A DNA stretch of 64,000 nt from Brugia malayi. Its lineage: Eukaryota > Nematoda > Chromadorea > Rhabditida > Onchocercidae. Both the position numbers and the translations under genes were made by a program. The stretch's first letter is position 1. Each line of letters starts with the position of its first letter. The DNA lies in NCBI RefSeq assembly GCF_000002995.4, contig NW_025062477.1, positions 3,568,649-3,632,648 of the forward strand. Direction: 5' to 3'. Below, piece by piece: positions 1-9,752 of this stretch. A model generated the notes under the pieces. That model ran no database searches. It was not told where the DNA came from and saw nothing but the letters and a program-made list of their open reading frames with translations.

Positions 1-79
1 AGACATAGAAATTTTTAAGGAAAAATAATGAACACAGAGTTGATCAAAATAATTCCAAAAATGAAACAAAGTGAAATAC

Positions 80-209
80 CAATATTGGTTGGACTTGCTT
101 CCTCTTTGTGACAATAACCGCACATCCCACCACCATTATAACCAATGTACTCAACAATGGAATATTGTTGCTGCTGCTTTTGCACTGCGACATCACTTAT
201 ATTTGACAT
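80..209 (-). CDS. ATE1: Arginyl-tRNA--protein transferase, first coding exon (partial)
   Basis: Start ATG at 209; the exon reads to a GTATTT donor at 79 and the rest of the gene lies beyond the left edge. The 43 visible codons contain SIVEYIG, then MCGYCHKEE and SPTNIG, matching the start of the ATE1 N-terminal domain (family pattern S-V-[ED]-Y, CGYC, then Ser-rich before GMWAH). The Cys pair in CGYC belongs to the conserved cysteines of this domain. By family knowledge ATE1 transfers Arg from Arg-tRNA to acidic N-termini, the commitment step of the Arg/N-degron pathway, in cytosol and nucleus. The start at 209 is preferred over an upstream in-frame ATG at 311 because a good splice acceptor (tttcaaacag) lies 12 bases before it. 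It sits 178 bases downstream of the mL64 stop, same strand. Identification is by short motif only, but the motif is distinctive. Confidence 0.8.
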
Positions 210-221
210 TCTTAAATATTC

Positions 222-235
222 CTGTTTGAAATATA
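222..235 (-). other. Candidate spliced-leader acceptor of ATE1
   Basis: On the minus strand the sequence tatatttcaaacag ends at 222, followed by 12 bases and the ATE1 ATG. No 5' exon is needed for the reading frame, so this AG is best explained as a trans-splice site in an intercistronic region. Inference from position and sequence only. Confidence 0.5.
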
Positions 236-387
236 CATTACATATATGTTCAATGCCAGAACATACAACAGCTGCATGCTGGCATAATGGTATCATGTAT
301 GAATCGAACAAGCGAAATGTCTATCAGTAACATTTAAAGAACACTAGTTATCATTTATTCCTATTTTCAAAATACAATCACACCAAA

Positions 388-1823
388 TCAAGAATCTTTT
401 TTCTCTTGTTTCTTCTCTTTTTCTTTCTTTCGCGATGTACGTTTCTTCAGCGATAGTTCCTCTTTCTCCGTTAATTTGGCTGCCTGTAAACTCTCGTTTA
501 CTTTCAGTTGATAGTTCAACTAAGGAAATAAAATAAAGATGCAAACAGAACACTCAAAATATTTATCAAGGAAGATGAACTACAATATTCAGAAAATTAA
601 TATTTTGCTTTCATTAATGAATGTAAAACTCTCGCAACATTTCCGGATATTTATTTTCAAATGAATGTAATTACTAACTTTCTTCTTTGTTTCAATCATT
701 TTTTCAAACAATATTGGAAATCGTGGATCACTGGGCAAAATTTCATAGCCATAATAATCAAGCATATCTTTAGCTTGCTGCTCCGCTTCTAATTCCTGTT
801 TTGATTTCACCGGAACCACCTCTTTTTGACTCTCCAAAAACTCTCGCAACATTTCCGGATATTTATTTTCAAGCGCTGCCACTTCCTTAAGCCTGAAATG
901 AACAAAACTTAAACATGATTCATCCAAAGGCCATGAATTTTACAAGTTTTACAAGCCTATACGAACAAAAAATATCTCTATTCTGTAATAATAGACGTTC
1001 CCAAAGCATGATTACCTTGCCAAAGTATTAGCATGTTCTGACTTCTTCGCATTTTCAACAGCTTTTAAGGCATCACTGTACTTCGCATACCATCCTATAG
1101 CTTCTTCTTCCTGAATCTCCTACAAATGATTAATCTTACTGATATGCATTATTTGTCTAATTACTTCCTCAGTGCAATTACAAAATGTTTTTAAAATACC
1201 TGGCAGAATAATCTCAAGAGATAATGAATCAGCAAAATAAAAATTAAATTTCGCTTTAAAAATGATAATGGTTAAGCAAAGTTTAAAGCAATTCACTCTA
1301 CCAGTAATGAATACATAGTCAAACATACAGTATTTCTTGAATATTATTTCTTAGTGACATTCCTAAATTTTTTTTAAAAAAAAATAAATTAGCCATGAAT
1401 GCAATCCTCACTTCAACACTGGGCCATAATTCTTCAGGTTTAACACCACTGGCCAAGCCATAAGTACCGAAACGTTCACGTTTTGCCCATAACTCTTTCT
1501 CCCATTCATAAGTCACAGGTGGTAAACGACCTTCAGCAATTAAACGATGCCTTTCGGTCAACCTGTAATTAAAGTAGTACTCACTAGCTTGACTAAAACG
1601 AATAATTAAAATCAAAAAAATGAGAAACACAATAAAAGCGGAAGGTGAAAGGTCAAATTTAAGAGTACCTTGACACAACTTTAGTATTCTTATTCTTGCA
1701 CTGTTCCTCCTGTAAACTTGATGAACTATTCACAGCATCTGAAGTTCCTGCTATTGCTGTCGTATCCAGAAAGGATGAATATCGAATTACACCCATCATT
1801 GATAATCGGCCATACTGAATCAT
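388..1823 (-). CDS. GADD45GIP1: Mitochondrial large-subunit ribosomal protein mL64 (CRIF1/GADD45GIP1)
   Basis: Five exons on the minus strand: 1823-1669, 1562-1412, 1119-1016, 892-679, 483-388; phases agree and give 239 codons plus stop (human protein 222). Diagnostic blocks are FGTYGLASGVKPEELWP (about residues 83-99, human counterpart FARYGAASGVVPGSLWP) in exon 2 and AKDMLDYYGYEILPSDPRF in exon 4, followed by a Lys/Glu-rich C-terminal helix. The N-terminus (MIQYGRLSMMGVIRYSS) is basic and hydroxylated, as for a mitochondrial import signal. Known role: structural protein of the mitochondrial large ribosomal subunit near the exit tunnel, needed for insertion of mitochondrially made OXPHOS proteins; nuclear roles have also been reported in mammals. 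Its promoter region is shared with the plus-strand genes starting at 2278. An AATAAA (minus strand, about 354-359) follows the stop. Confidence 0.88.
617..670 (-). repeat. 36-base copy of mL64 exon 4 inside intron 4, flanked by 10-base direct repeats
   Basis: Bases 625-660 are identical to 837-872 in exon 4 (codons for KYPEMLREF and flanks), in the same orientation. The pasted piece is bracketed by atgaatgtaa at 617-626 and again at 661-670. The copy ends 18 bases from the intron 4 donor and has no obvious splice sites of its own, so it is probably not an exon. Confidence 0.85.
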
Positions 1824-2277
1824 TCCAGTTAGATTGGAAAATTACGAATGCAGAATAATGATAATAGTCTGAAAATATATTCCGGTTATTACCTGGAACA
1901 AAATAACAGTTACCTAACTAACTAATAACACTCATTTTACAACTGTTGGCTACTCGGCCCGAATCTGTCACTATGCTATGTTTTGAAAGAATTTTGTTAT
2001 CTTTCGAGAATGACAATTCGGGATAGCTTAGCTTCACTCACTCCTGTTAACTTATTGAAATTATATTTAACCTTCTTTTTCTACATCTTACAAATAATCC
2101 AGTAGAAAAAGATGTGATAAAACTGTAATAAAACTCAGCACTATCAAATTCTAATTCACAGCTAGAATTAGACTTACTTCAAGTGGAATTTTTTTTCCTA
2201 TTATTATTTGTCATTATAATTATTATTAAAAAGAAATATTTATGTACATTATGTTTTGAGGGGGTCTCTTATGACTG
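1824..2277. promoter_or_regulatory. Divergent intergenic region between mL64 and the plus-strand small-ORF gene
   Basis: This 454-base stretch separates two start codons pointing away from each other and must contain the promoters of both units. No TATA box, repeat or RNA gene was recognised. A bidirectional promoter is inferred from layout only. Confidence 0.4.
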
Positions 2278-2680
2278 ATGTTGAAGCCACCAAAGTGGCT
2301 TTGGTTTTTGGATTTAACTGTTGGTGTTGTATTCGTTTCCGGTATTGCATCATTTGTTGTTTGGCGACGTTCGGAAGATTTTAGAAAGAGTACTTTCTCA
2401 CGTGTACCACGAATTGCTGATTATTTTTATAGGGTTTTCTTTCTTTTTGTTTTTCTTTTTTCTTCCTAATATTATCATCTTTATTAATTTTTGACTTTTT
2501 ATTTCCGTAAAATGAAATGTTATTATTATTGGTATTTATTTAAATTTTGGGGTTTTTTTTTGACACATTCTTGAATTTGATTTCCAGGCAGAAGATATAA
2601 TTGGTGGACAACTTCGAGGCACACGTTTAAAAAGAAAAGATTACCACAAGTGGTTTCCGGAAGAAGACGACAAGCAGTGA
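2278..2680 (+). CDS. Small single-span membrane protein, unnamed (probably mitochondrial)
   Basis: Proposed exons 2278-2433 and 2588-2680, giving 82 codons. The N-terminus is MLKPPKWLWFLDLT followed by a hydrophobic span (GVVFVSGIASFVVW), then a basic/aromatic stretch (RRSEDFRKS) and a charged C-terminus ending in EEDDKQ. The layout, one span with a basic flank, resembles small inner-membrane proteins of mitochondria, but no family was recognised. The acceptor before 2588 (gatttccag) is good; the donor (agg then gttttc at 2434) is weak, so the exon 1 boundary may be wrong. Another ATG at 2271 in a different frame gives a short Cys-rich reading that stops at the end of exon 1 and was not chosen. 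Neighbours on both sides are mitochondrial. Stop at 2678-2680 is only 19 bases before the next start. Confidence 0.45.
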
Positions 2681-2699
2681 CTTCTTCTAAATTCTCAAC

Positions 2700-3165
2700 A
2701 TGATAATTAAGCTTTCTCATGTTAAAGCTTTTATGCTTCCTGTTGGTCTTGTATGTAAGTAGCAATCACTTAATTTGCATATTCTTATAAGTGACCGTGC
2801 AAGGATTCAAATTTCTACTTGAATCTCACGTCCTATCTTACGTTCATTAAGGAATTCGATAATTTACTTTCATCTAGCAAAACTAACAATAGCAAGTAAT
2901 ATCAGCCATTTCCTCGAGAAAACAAGGTAAATAATGAAATGGGGAATAGATTGGTCACTTTGAGGGAATTGAAGCTTGCTAAAAATTCTTGCTTCGAAAT
3001 AGACTATTTGAAAATATTTCAGCTGTTGTAATATCTTCTCTGGCATATGATAACTGGAAGAAGAAGCAGCCTCCAAAACCAATACCAATTCAAAGTTTGG
3101 ACCGTTTTGAAAAAATGATGGAATCTATGAATGGATCTATGATGCGACCTAAAACCAACAACTAA
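2700..3165 (+). CDS. Second small single-span membrane protein, unnamed, in the same transcript
   Basis: Exons 2700-2754 and 3023-3165 join at a consensus GTAAGT donor and a tatttcag acceptor in matching phase, giving 65 codons. Residues about 10-27 (FMLPVGLVSVVISSLAY) form one membrane span, followed by DNWKKKQPPKPIP and a Met-rich C-terminus (EKMMESMNGSMMRP). Not recognised as a known family. No splice acceptor precedes the ATG, and every frame of the sequence 2588-2754 contains a stop, so this ORF cannot be read continuously from the preceding exon if 2588-2754 is one exon. It therefore looks like a second cistron. An alternative is a fused gene using a poor donor near 2625 (ggcacac then gtttaa), which also keeps phase; I consider it less likely. 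Confidence 0.5.
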
Positions 3166-3748
3166 TTCGATTAGCTTTGTTACATAACATAATATGTAGA
3201 ACCGTGTATATTTCTCTACTTATCAAAGTTGTCAACTCTTTAATAGCATTATATCTAATTATCAGGTTTTCCATAGAACAGAAATGAGGAACAATGGCTT
3301 ATGCTTTGATGATTGATCGGTTGAGATTTACCCAGAGTTTTTACTATTTTTATTAGAAGAGAAAGAGGAAAATCCAATTTTTTGGGTGTCATAGTTAGTA
3401 TTAGAGCTTTATGTTCTGCTTTGCAATGTAAAATTCTGCTTTTTGATTGTCAAATTATTTATGAAAGGTCAAAACTTTTTGTGAAATATTTTTTAGAGAA
3501 TAAATTTATCCTTTGCTTCTGCTGCTTGTTGTTGGAAGATGAGAAAGAAAAGTGAAATTTCAGTTAATATTCATTCAGTTCTTGCATGATTTTTTTAATA
3601 ATAGTGGCATTTAGTAGGTAATAGAATAGTACTTCACCAAGGAATAGCGGGTTTTATTGAATTCTTTTAAAAACTGATCGTGGTAAAGAGAAATGAATTT
3701 TGCAGCATTTTTGATAGTTCTTGAAGTGGAAGTGAATTTGTTTTGAAG
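3166..3748. other. Intergenic, no feature seen
   Basis: AT-rich sequence between the second small ORF and COX19. No repeat or RNA gene seen. With 583 bases it could be a long intercistronic spacer or contain a separate promoter. Confidence 0.5.
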
Positions 3749-4097
3749 ATGAGCCTTCCCAGGAAAGTACCTACTCCAACACCACCTGCAAAAGGATCCT
3801 TTCCACTTGATCATGAAGGACATTGCAGATATGAAATGTTGAAATATATGCTTTGCTTAAATGAACATGAGGTAGGCGATGGCTGAGTACTATTTTCTGA
3901 TTTTTTTAATTTCACATTTTCTAATTCTTGGAAATCAAGAAAATTTTCAACCTTTATTGCATCATTTCTTTTTCCAGCAAAGAATTGGTGAGTGTCGAGA
4001 CTTTGCAAAAGTTTATTTACAATGTCGCATGGACAACGGATTAATGCAACAGGAGGAATGGAAATATCTCGGTTTCTCAGATCAGAATGAAACGTAA
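3749..4097 (+). CDS. COX19: Cytochrome c oxidase assembly factor COX19
   Basis: Two exons, 3749-3871 and 3978-4097, phase 0, 80 codons (human COX19 has 90). The signature [15 protein letters not shown] matches the family [13 protein letters not shown] block. Two CX9C motifs are intact: C(RYEMLKYML)C in exon 1 and C(RDFAKVYLQ)C in exon 2, followed by [10 protein letters not shown] and LGF, all typical of COX19. Known role: soluble intermembrane-space/cytosol protein imported through the Mia40 disulfide relay, needed for copper delivery and cytochrome oxidase assembly with COX11. The donor is GTAGGC and the acceptor tttttccag. It is third in a row of small plus-strand genes probably all serving mitochondria. 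Confidence 0.93.
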
Positions 4098-6936
4098 CTA
4101 TGAAAATTTTCATCTTTTAATGTGGTTCTCAAACATGAATCGGCTTGTTTCATTTCTAAAAATATGCAAGACTGATCACATACATACCGCTGATACAATT
4201 GCTTACCCTATAAAAGGTCTTGCAAAATTTTTGCATTGAATTTGCTAAGAAATGTTTTATTAGAAGTTTATAACATTTAGTAAAACAGGAAAAAGTTGAA
4301 GTAATATTGAGATCAACGCGATTTCTGTATTTTTTCGTTAGATGGAGCGGAGGAAATTATAGTAGCTTTTAGCTGTTCGTCCTTTTAAAGTTGGTTTTTA
4401 CAGAATAAGCGAATTACTTAAGTGAACTAAAAACTCTGCTAGTGAGATTAAAGAATTTTCTGTTTTCTTGCAACACTGTTTTTTATGAATGAGTCCATAT
4501 GTAGGAATATATACAGTTTATAGGTTTATTTATAGTAATTCTTTCAAAATTAATTTATTGTTATGTAAAGTGTAGTTGTAGTTTAAACAAAATAATGAAT
4601 GGAAATGGGTGGGGAGAATTGGTAATTAATTGTAGACTTTTAAATTTTCTGGAAATTGTGATGGTAAAATATTTCAAGCGAACATTTCGAACTACTGATA
4701 GAAATTTCTCTAAAGTAATTCAAATAATTCTGTGAGTGTAACTTTATTAACCAGTGTATAACTCACAGCAAAATGACCAGTTAATTTATCGTTATAACAT
4801 CATATTTATAGCAAAAAACGGCATATAATTTTCGGTAAATTATTTGATTAATTAAAATTAATTTTTTCTATAATTTCGATTAAAATAATTAGTTATAAAA
4901 TAAATGCATAGTGGTTACATATACGTCCAGTGATGCTTGTTAATATGTTAATTTATCACTTTTTATCCTTCGATTTTGGCTATTTCTTTGTAAATTTTAA
5001 AATTAACAAAGAAACTTCCAGCAGTTTGATATAATATTGTAAATTTCGGAATAACGCTATTCATGAATCTTATAATGTTATGTTTAATTCAGTCTAGTTA
5101 TTTAACATTTTTACTAGAAATATTCATTGATAATTTCTTGTAATACTATAACCTTTTTATCTTAGTTGTGTTGTTAACATTTCGCTAATTGCTTTAGAAT
5201 ATGTTTCAAATTTTGACTTCCAATTCTTCTATTGGAAAAAAATTTGTAATAATAAAGACATATCCATATGATTTTAAAGCTTCAAATGGACATTGTTCTT
5301 GTTAATATTTGCAATAACTAATTTAGATTTTACTTACAAATGTTCAAAAATAAAATATTTTATAAAAAATAAATGTTAACTGTTACATAAATATGAAGAG
5401 TCAAATTTATCGGATGAAATGAAAGCTTGATTTCATTTTCGTTATATTCAAGTGGAAATAACTGCACTCATCTTTTTCTGCAATTCAGGATGGTGCTGCA
5501 AATTGCATGTTATACATGCATGCAGCATGCAAAATTGGAAAGTTTTCTGATAGTTTTACACATTTAAGTGCTAATATAAATAATATAAATGAAAGAAATG
5601 AAATTATGAGAATTGTTAAGTGAAAAAAGAGAAGAAAAAAAAAAATGAAAATAATAACTCTTATCTCTTTTAGCAACAGCTGATATTATCTGAGAAGCAT
5701 CTGTCATCTTTTCCGCATTCAATTGCAATGGTTGTCGCTGTTAAATTGCATAAACTGGTAGCAAAACTTAAAATTCTGATAAGTCATTGTCATATTTCAT
5801 TTTTTTTTTTCATGTCTATCTCTAATGATAAACATCGAAGCGCATTTGTAAACTGAAACAGAAGAGACTTGTTTTAATGATATTTGAGTATTCCATCAAA
5901 TTCTTGTTCAAATGCACTATTAGTAGCATTTTTAGTTTCATTTATAGATAGATTGATTCAACTAAAATTAATGTGCAATAATAAAGTCAAAAACATTGCG
6001 GAGATCTCGTTTCTCGAAAAGAAAAAAAAAAACAAATAAATAAATAGGTATGAAGAATTACTAATTTTTTTTAACTGTGTGACTTTGAAGTTCATTGTTA
6101 TTGGTATTGAAAACACAATCAAGCTTCTAAATTTTAATGGGTCGATTAATTTGCAAAACTTTCACTTGTTTTTTTTTTTCTTTTTCTTTTATAATTTCAA
6201 TCATCTCGTCTTGTTTACTTGTTTACTTGTATTTATTTATAAAAATGTAATTTGCCCATATTTTGGCATACATTTATTAGAATATTTAACTGAACATTTC
6301 AATTTCTCTTTCTACTGTAAACAATGTTATTTTTTTCTGAGAAGCAGTGGACGATCAAAAAATGATATTTTGATATTTTTGTAATCGATAGTTTAAATCA
6401 AAAATTAATTGATAATCGTTTTGATTAGTCATTACTGAAAAGTTATTGATTGCTGGATGAGTACATTATAATATTTTTGGGTAAAACGATGAAATGAAAT
6501 TTTAAAATAATTTTACTATTTGCATAATTATTTTAAGATTTGATACACAAAATGATAATTTAGTGAAATTTACAAATAAATATTTATCCAACTTGCTGTC
6601 ATTTACAGAATTAACAAACAATAATGCATTAATGAGTATGCTTAATTAATTTTTATAACTTTCTACCTTAGTAAAAGATGAATTTTACATTTGAAATCAT
6701 TTTGTAAACAATAAACAATAAAGAAAATATTGTCAATAAGCAATGAAAAAATGTTATTTAAAAATGTTTCGGAATATTGTTTACTATTCCACCTAGAATG
6801 AGTGATTGCATTTTGCTGCAACTATTCAAAATATTTAAAAATATTTTTCTTATAATCAATCATATCTCATAGTAAAAAAAAAGAAAAAAGAATTTTGATC
6901 ATGAAAGCAATTTCAAATTATAAAGCTATATTTTCA

Positions 6937-6981
<45 letters not shown>

Positions 6982-7485
6982 AATATCCATCGATAATGAC
7001 TGATACTTCCAATGCTATATGGACTAAAATTATATTTCATACCTATAAGAACAATTTGTGAAATTGAACCAAGCAAGGACAATTAGCAGAGAGGATAATT
7101 GGCCATGCGACAGTATACTTCCTCAATTTTATGCCTAATTTTAGCTATTTGTCACCGCTTCTAAGAAAAGAGAGTTCGGTTATGCAAATGGCTTGTAGCT
7201 AATTCAGAGAGAACTAATTTTATAACTATTTTTATCTTATTGTTTCGTATTATCACATTCCTTATCATAATCTACTGATAAAATATTTACAATCGCTTAG
7301 TGATAAGAATATATCATTAATCTAAGATTTAAAAAAATTTATAAATTTTTTTCATAATTAGATTAAATCGATCTTTTGTAGATTTTATTATGCAATTTTG
7401 CAAAAAAAAAAAAAACATTCTAATGGTTAACATTTTTCTTATTAATAAAAAGTTTTCTTTTCAGATTTTTTTTTTTTTTTTTGCA
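4098..7485. other. 3.4 kb gene-free AT-rich intergenic DNA
   Basis: Read in all frames, I see only short chance ORFs with low-complexity translations. It holds poly-A/T runs and one (GA)n microsatellite at about 6939-6977. No tRNA or transposon was recognised. Confidence 0.6.
6939..6977. repeat. (GA)n microsatellite
   Basis: Uninterrupted AG dinucleotides for about 39 bases, within the gene-free stretch upstream of the decarboxylase. Confidence 0.95.
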
Positions 7486-9672
7486 ATGAATATAAGTGAA
7501 TTCCGTCAGTATGGTAGACAGATGATTGATTTTATAGCAGATTATTGGGAATCGCTCCGAAAGAGAACTCCGTTACCGGATGTGAAGCCCGGATTTATGA
7601 ATAAATTGGTACCATTATTGTTTTATAGAAATAGCAAACCATGAAGTATGGTTATGGGCAGAAAGAATACTTTACAGAATTCCGGGCATCTTATTATTTC
7701 CTTTTAACACAATGTATTGCAATTTTTGTGAAATTCCATTAAAATCGTTTGAACACCTTATCTGAGGTACCGCAAGATGTTCCTGTCATGGGTGAATAAT
7801 TTGAGGTACCGCAACATGCACCTGTCATGGGTGAACCGTGGGAGAAAATCTTCAATGATATCGATGAAGTGGTCATCAATTATAACACCCACTGGCACCA
7901 TCCTCATTTTTTTGCTTACTTTCCAACCGGTATTTCTTATCAGTCTATCATGGGCGATATCCTTAGCGGTGGAATCGCAAGTATTGGATTTAGCTGGGTA
8001 AGTTAAACTATTTAAATTAAGTAAATTAAGTTTCAGTTCAGTTTTCACAGTTATGTAAATATTATAAACGAAATAGCATAATTTTCCGGAATTTCTAATT
8101 CAAGTAAAAATAGCCATTGATTGATGGCATATAAAATTTCTAGCAGTCATCACCTTCCATGACAGAACTCGAAATTTCAATGACAAATTGGCTAGCTAAA
8201 GCACTAGAATTACCGGCAGAATTCCTGAACACCGAGAACGGACCCGGTATAGGAATCATTCAAAATACTGCTAGTGATGCAACTTATTTGGCAATATTAG
8301 CAGCCAGAGGACGAGCTGTAGAAGTATTATTATTTGATGAATAATTAATATTTTCATTTTATCTTTTTTTAAACTAAACTCAAATGTTTTTTTTTTCTCT
8401 CTCTCCCTCCCTCTCTCTCTCTTGTAGAATCAGAATCGATTGCAGCACAAATTTGAATTGAATTTTGAATCTGAATTAAATCAATTGCAACAATTGCAAA
8501 TATACTTTTTCAGCGTATCAAAGTATCCGAAGACAAAATCATTGGTCAAGAATTGCAAGTTATTTCAGATGGCACTGGTGAATTATGTTATTATTCATAT
8601 CATGATGCGACAATTATAAGCAAATTAGTTGCTTACTGCTCGGATCAGGTAATCCTGAAAATTTGACATTAAGAAAAATAATTTAGAGAAAGTAAAAAAA
8701 TTGAACGGACGAGAAAAGGCATGAAGAGAAGCAAAGAAAATTGAAATGAAAAGAAGGATGTCTCTTTTCTTTAAAAAAATTAAAAAAAGAAAAGTATTTT
8801 TTAAAAAAAAAAAAAAAATTATTTATTTGCTAAATAAATTCTATTTAAGGCTCATTCATCAGTGGAAAAAGGTGTTATGTTAGCAGCTATGCGCTTACGA
8901 AAATTAAAAACTATACGTGGTGGACCTTTTGATAATTTTTTTGTCAATGCAGAAACTCTTGAAAAAGCAATAATGGTGAGTTTGAAAAGTTAAGGAATTA
9001 TGGATTTGTTTATTTTTTTTTTTTTTTTTTTAAGGTGTTTAATTATTATCTAATTTGAACTCTCAATTGCTAAAGGATTTTTAACTTGTAAACATGAAAG
9101 AAGGAAACAAATAAACAAAAAAAAAAAAGTGAAACTTCAAGATTGATCGTCAGAATGGTTTGGTACCATTTATATTCATTATGACATTGGGTACCACATC
9201 AAGTTGTGGAATGGATCCGATAGATAAACTTGGACCAATATGTAAGAGAGAGAACATTTGGATACATATTGATTCTGCATATGCTGGTAAAGTTATTTAA
9301 ATTAATTTAATTAATTTCAAAAAAAAAAAAAAGTTAAAGTGCAAATTAAATTAAGAAAAAAAAAATGAACTGAAAACTGTTTTTATTTATTTATTTTTTG
9401 GTATCGTTGCTATTCCTTCTATTTAAAATATATAATATTAATTTAAAGTAGAAAGTTGAAATTGAAGAGAATATTGCAGGCGCATTTTTACTTTGTCCCG
9501 AATATCGTTATTTATCTCGTGGATTTGAATACATTGATTCTTTCAATATGAATGCTCACAAAGCATTACCAATAAATTTTGATTGCTCTCCGATGTGGTA
9601 TTTATTCTGTTAATTGTCATTCTAATAATTATGACAAATAAATTTTGGAACAAGCATATAATAACAATAGTG

Positions 9673-9752
<80 letters not shown>

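Noticed and set aside
625..660. Alternative exon of mL64
   Set aside because: The copied exon fragment lacks its own acceptor and donor and duplicates residues already present in exon 4.
8421..8427. Acceptor for decarboxylase exon 4 after the CT tract
   Set aside because: Sequence following it soon contains stops in frame, while the conserved block starts after tttttcag at 8513.
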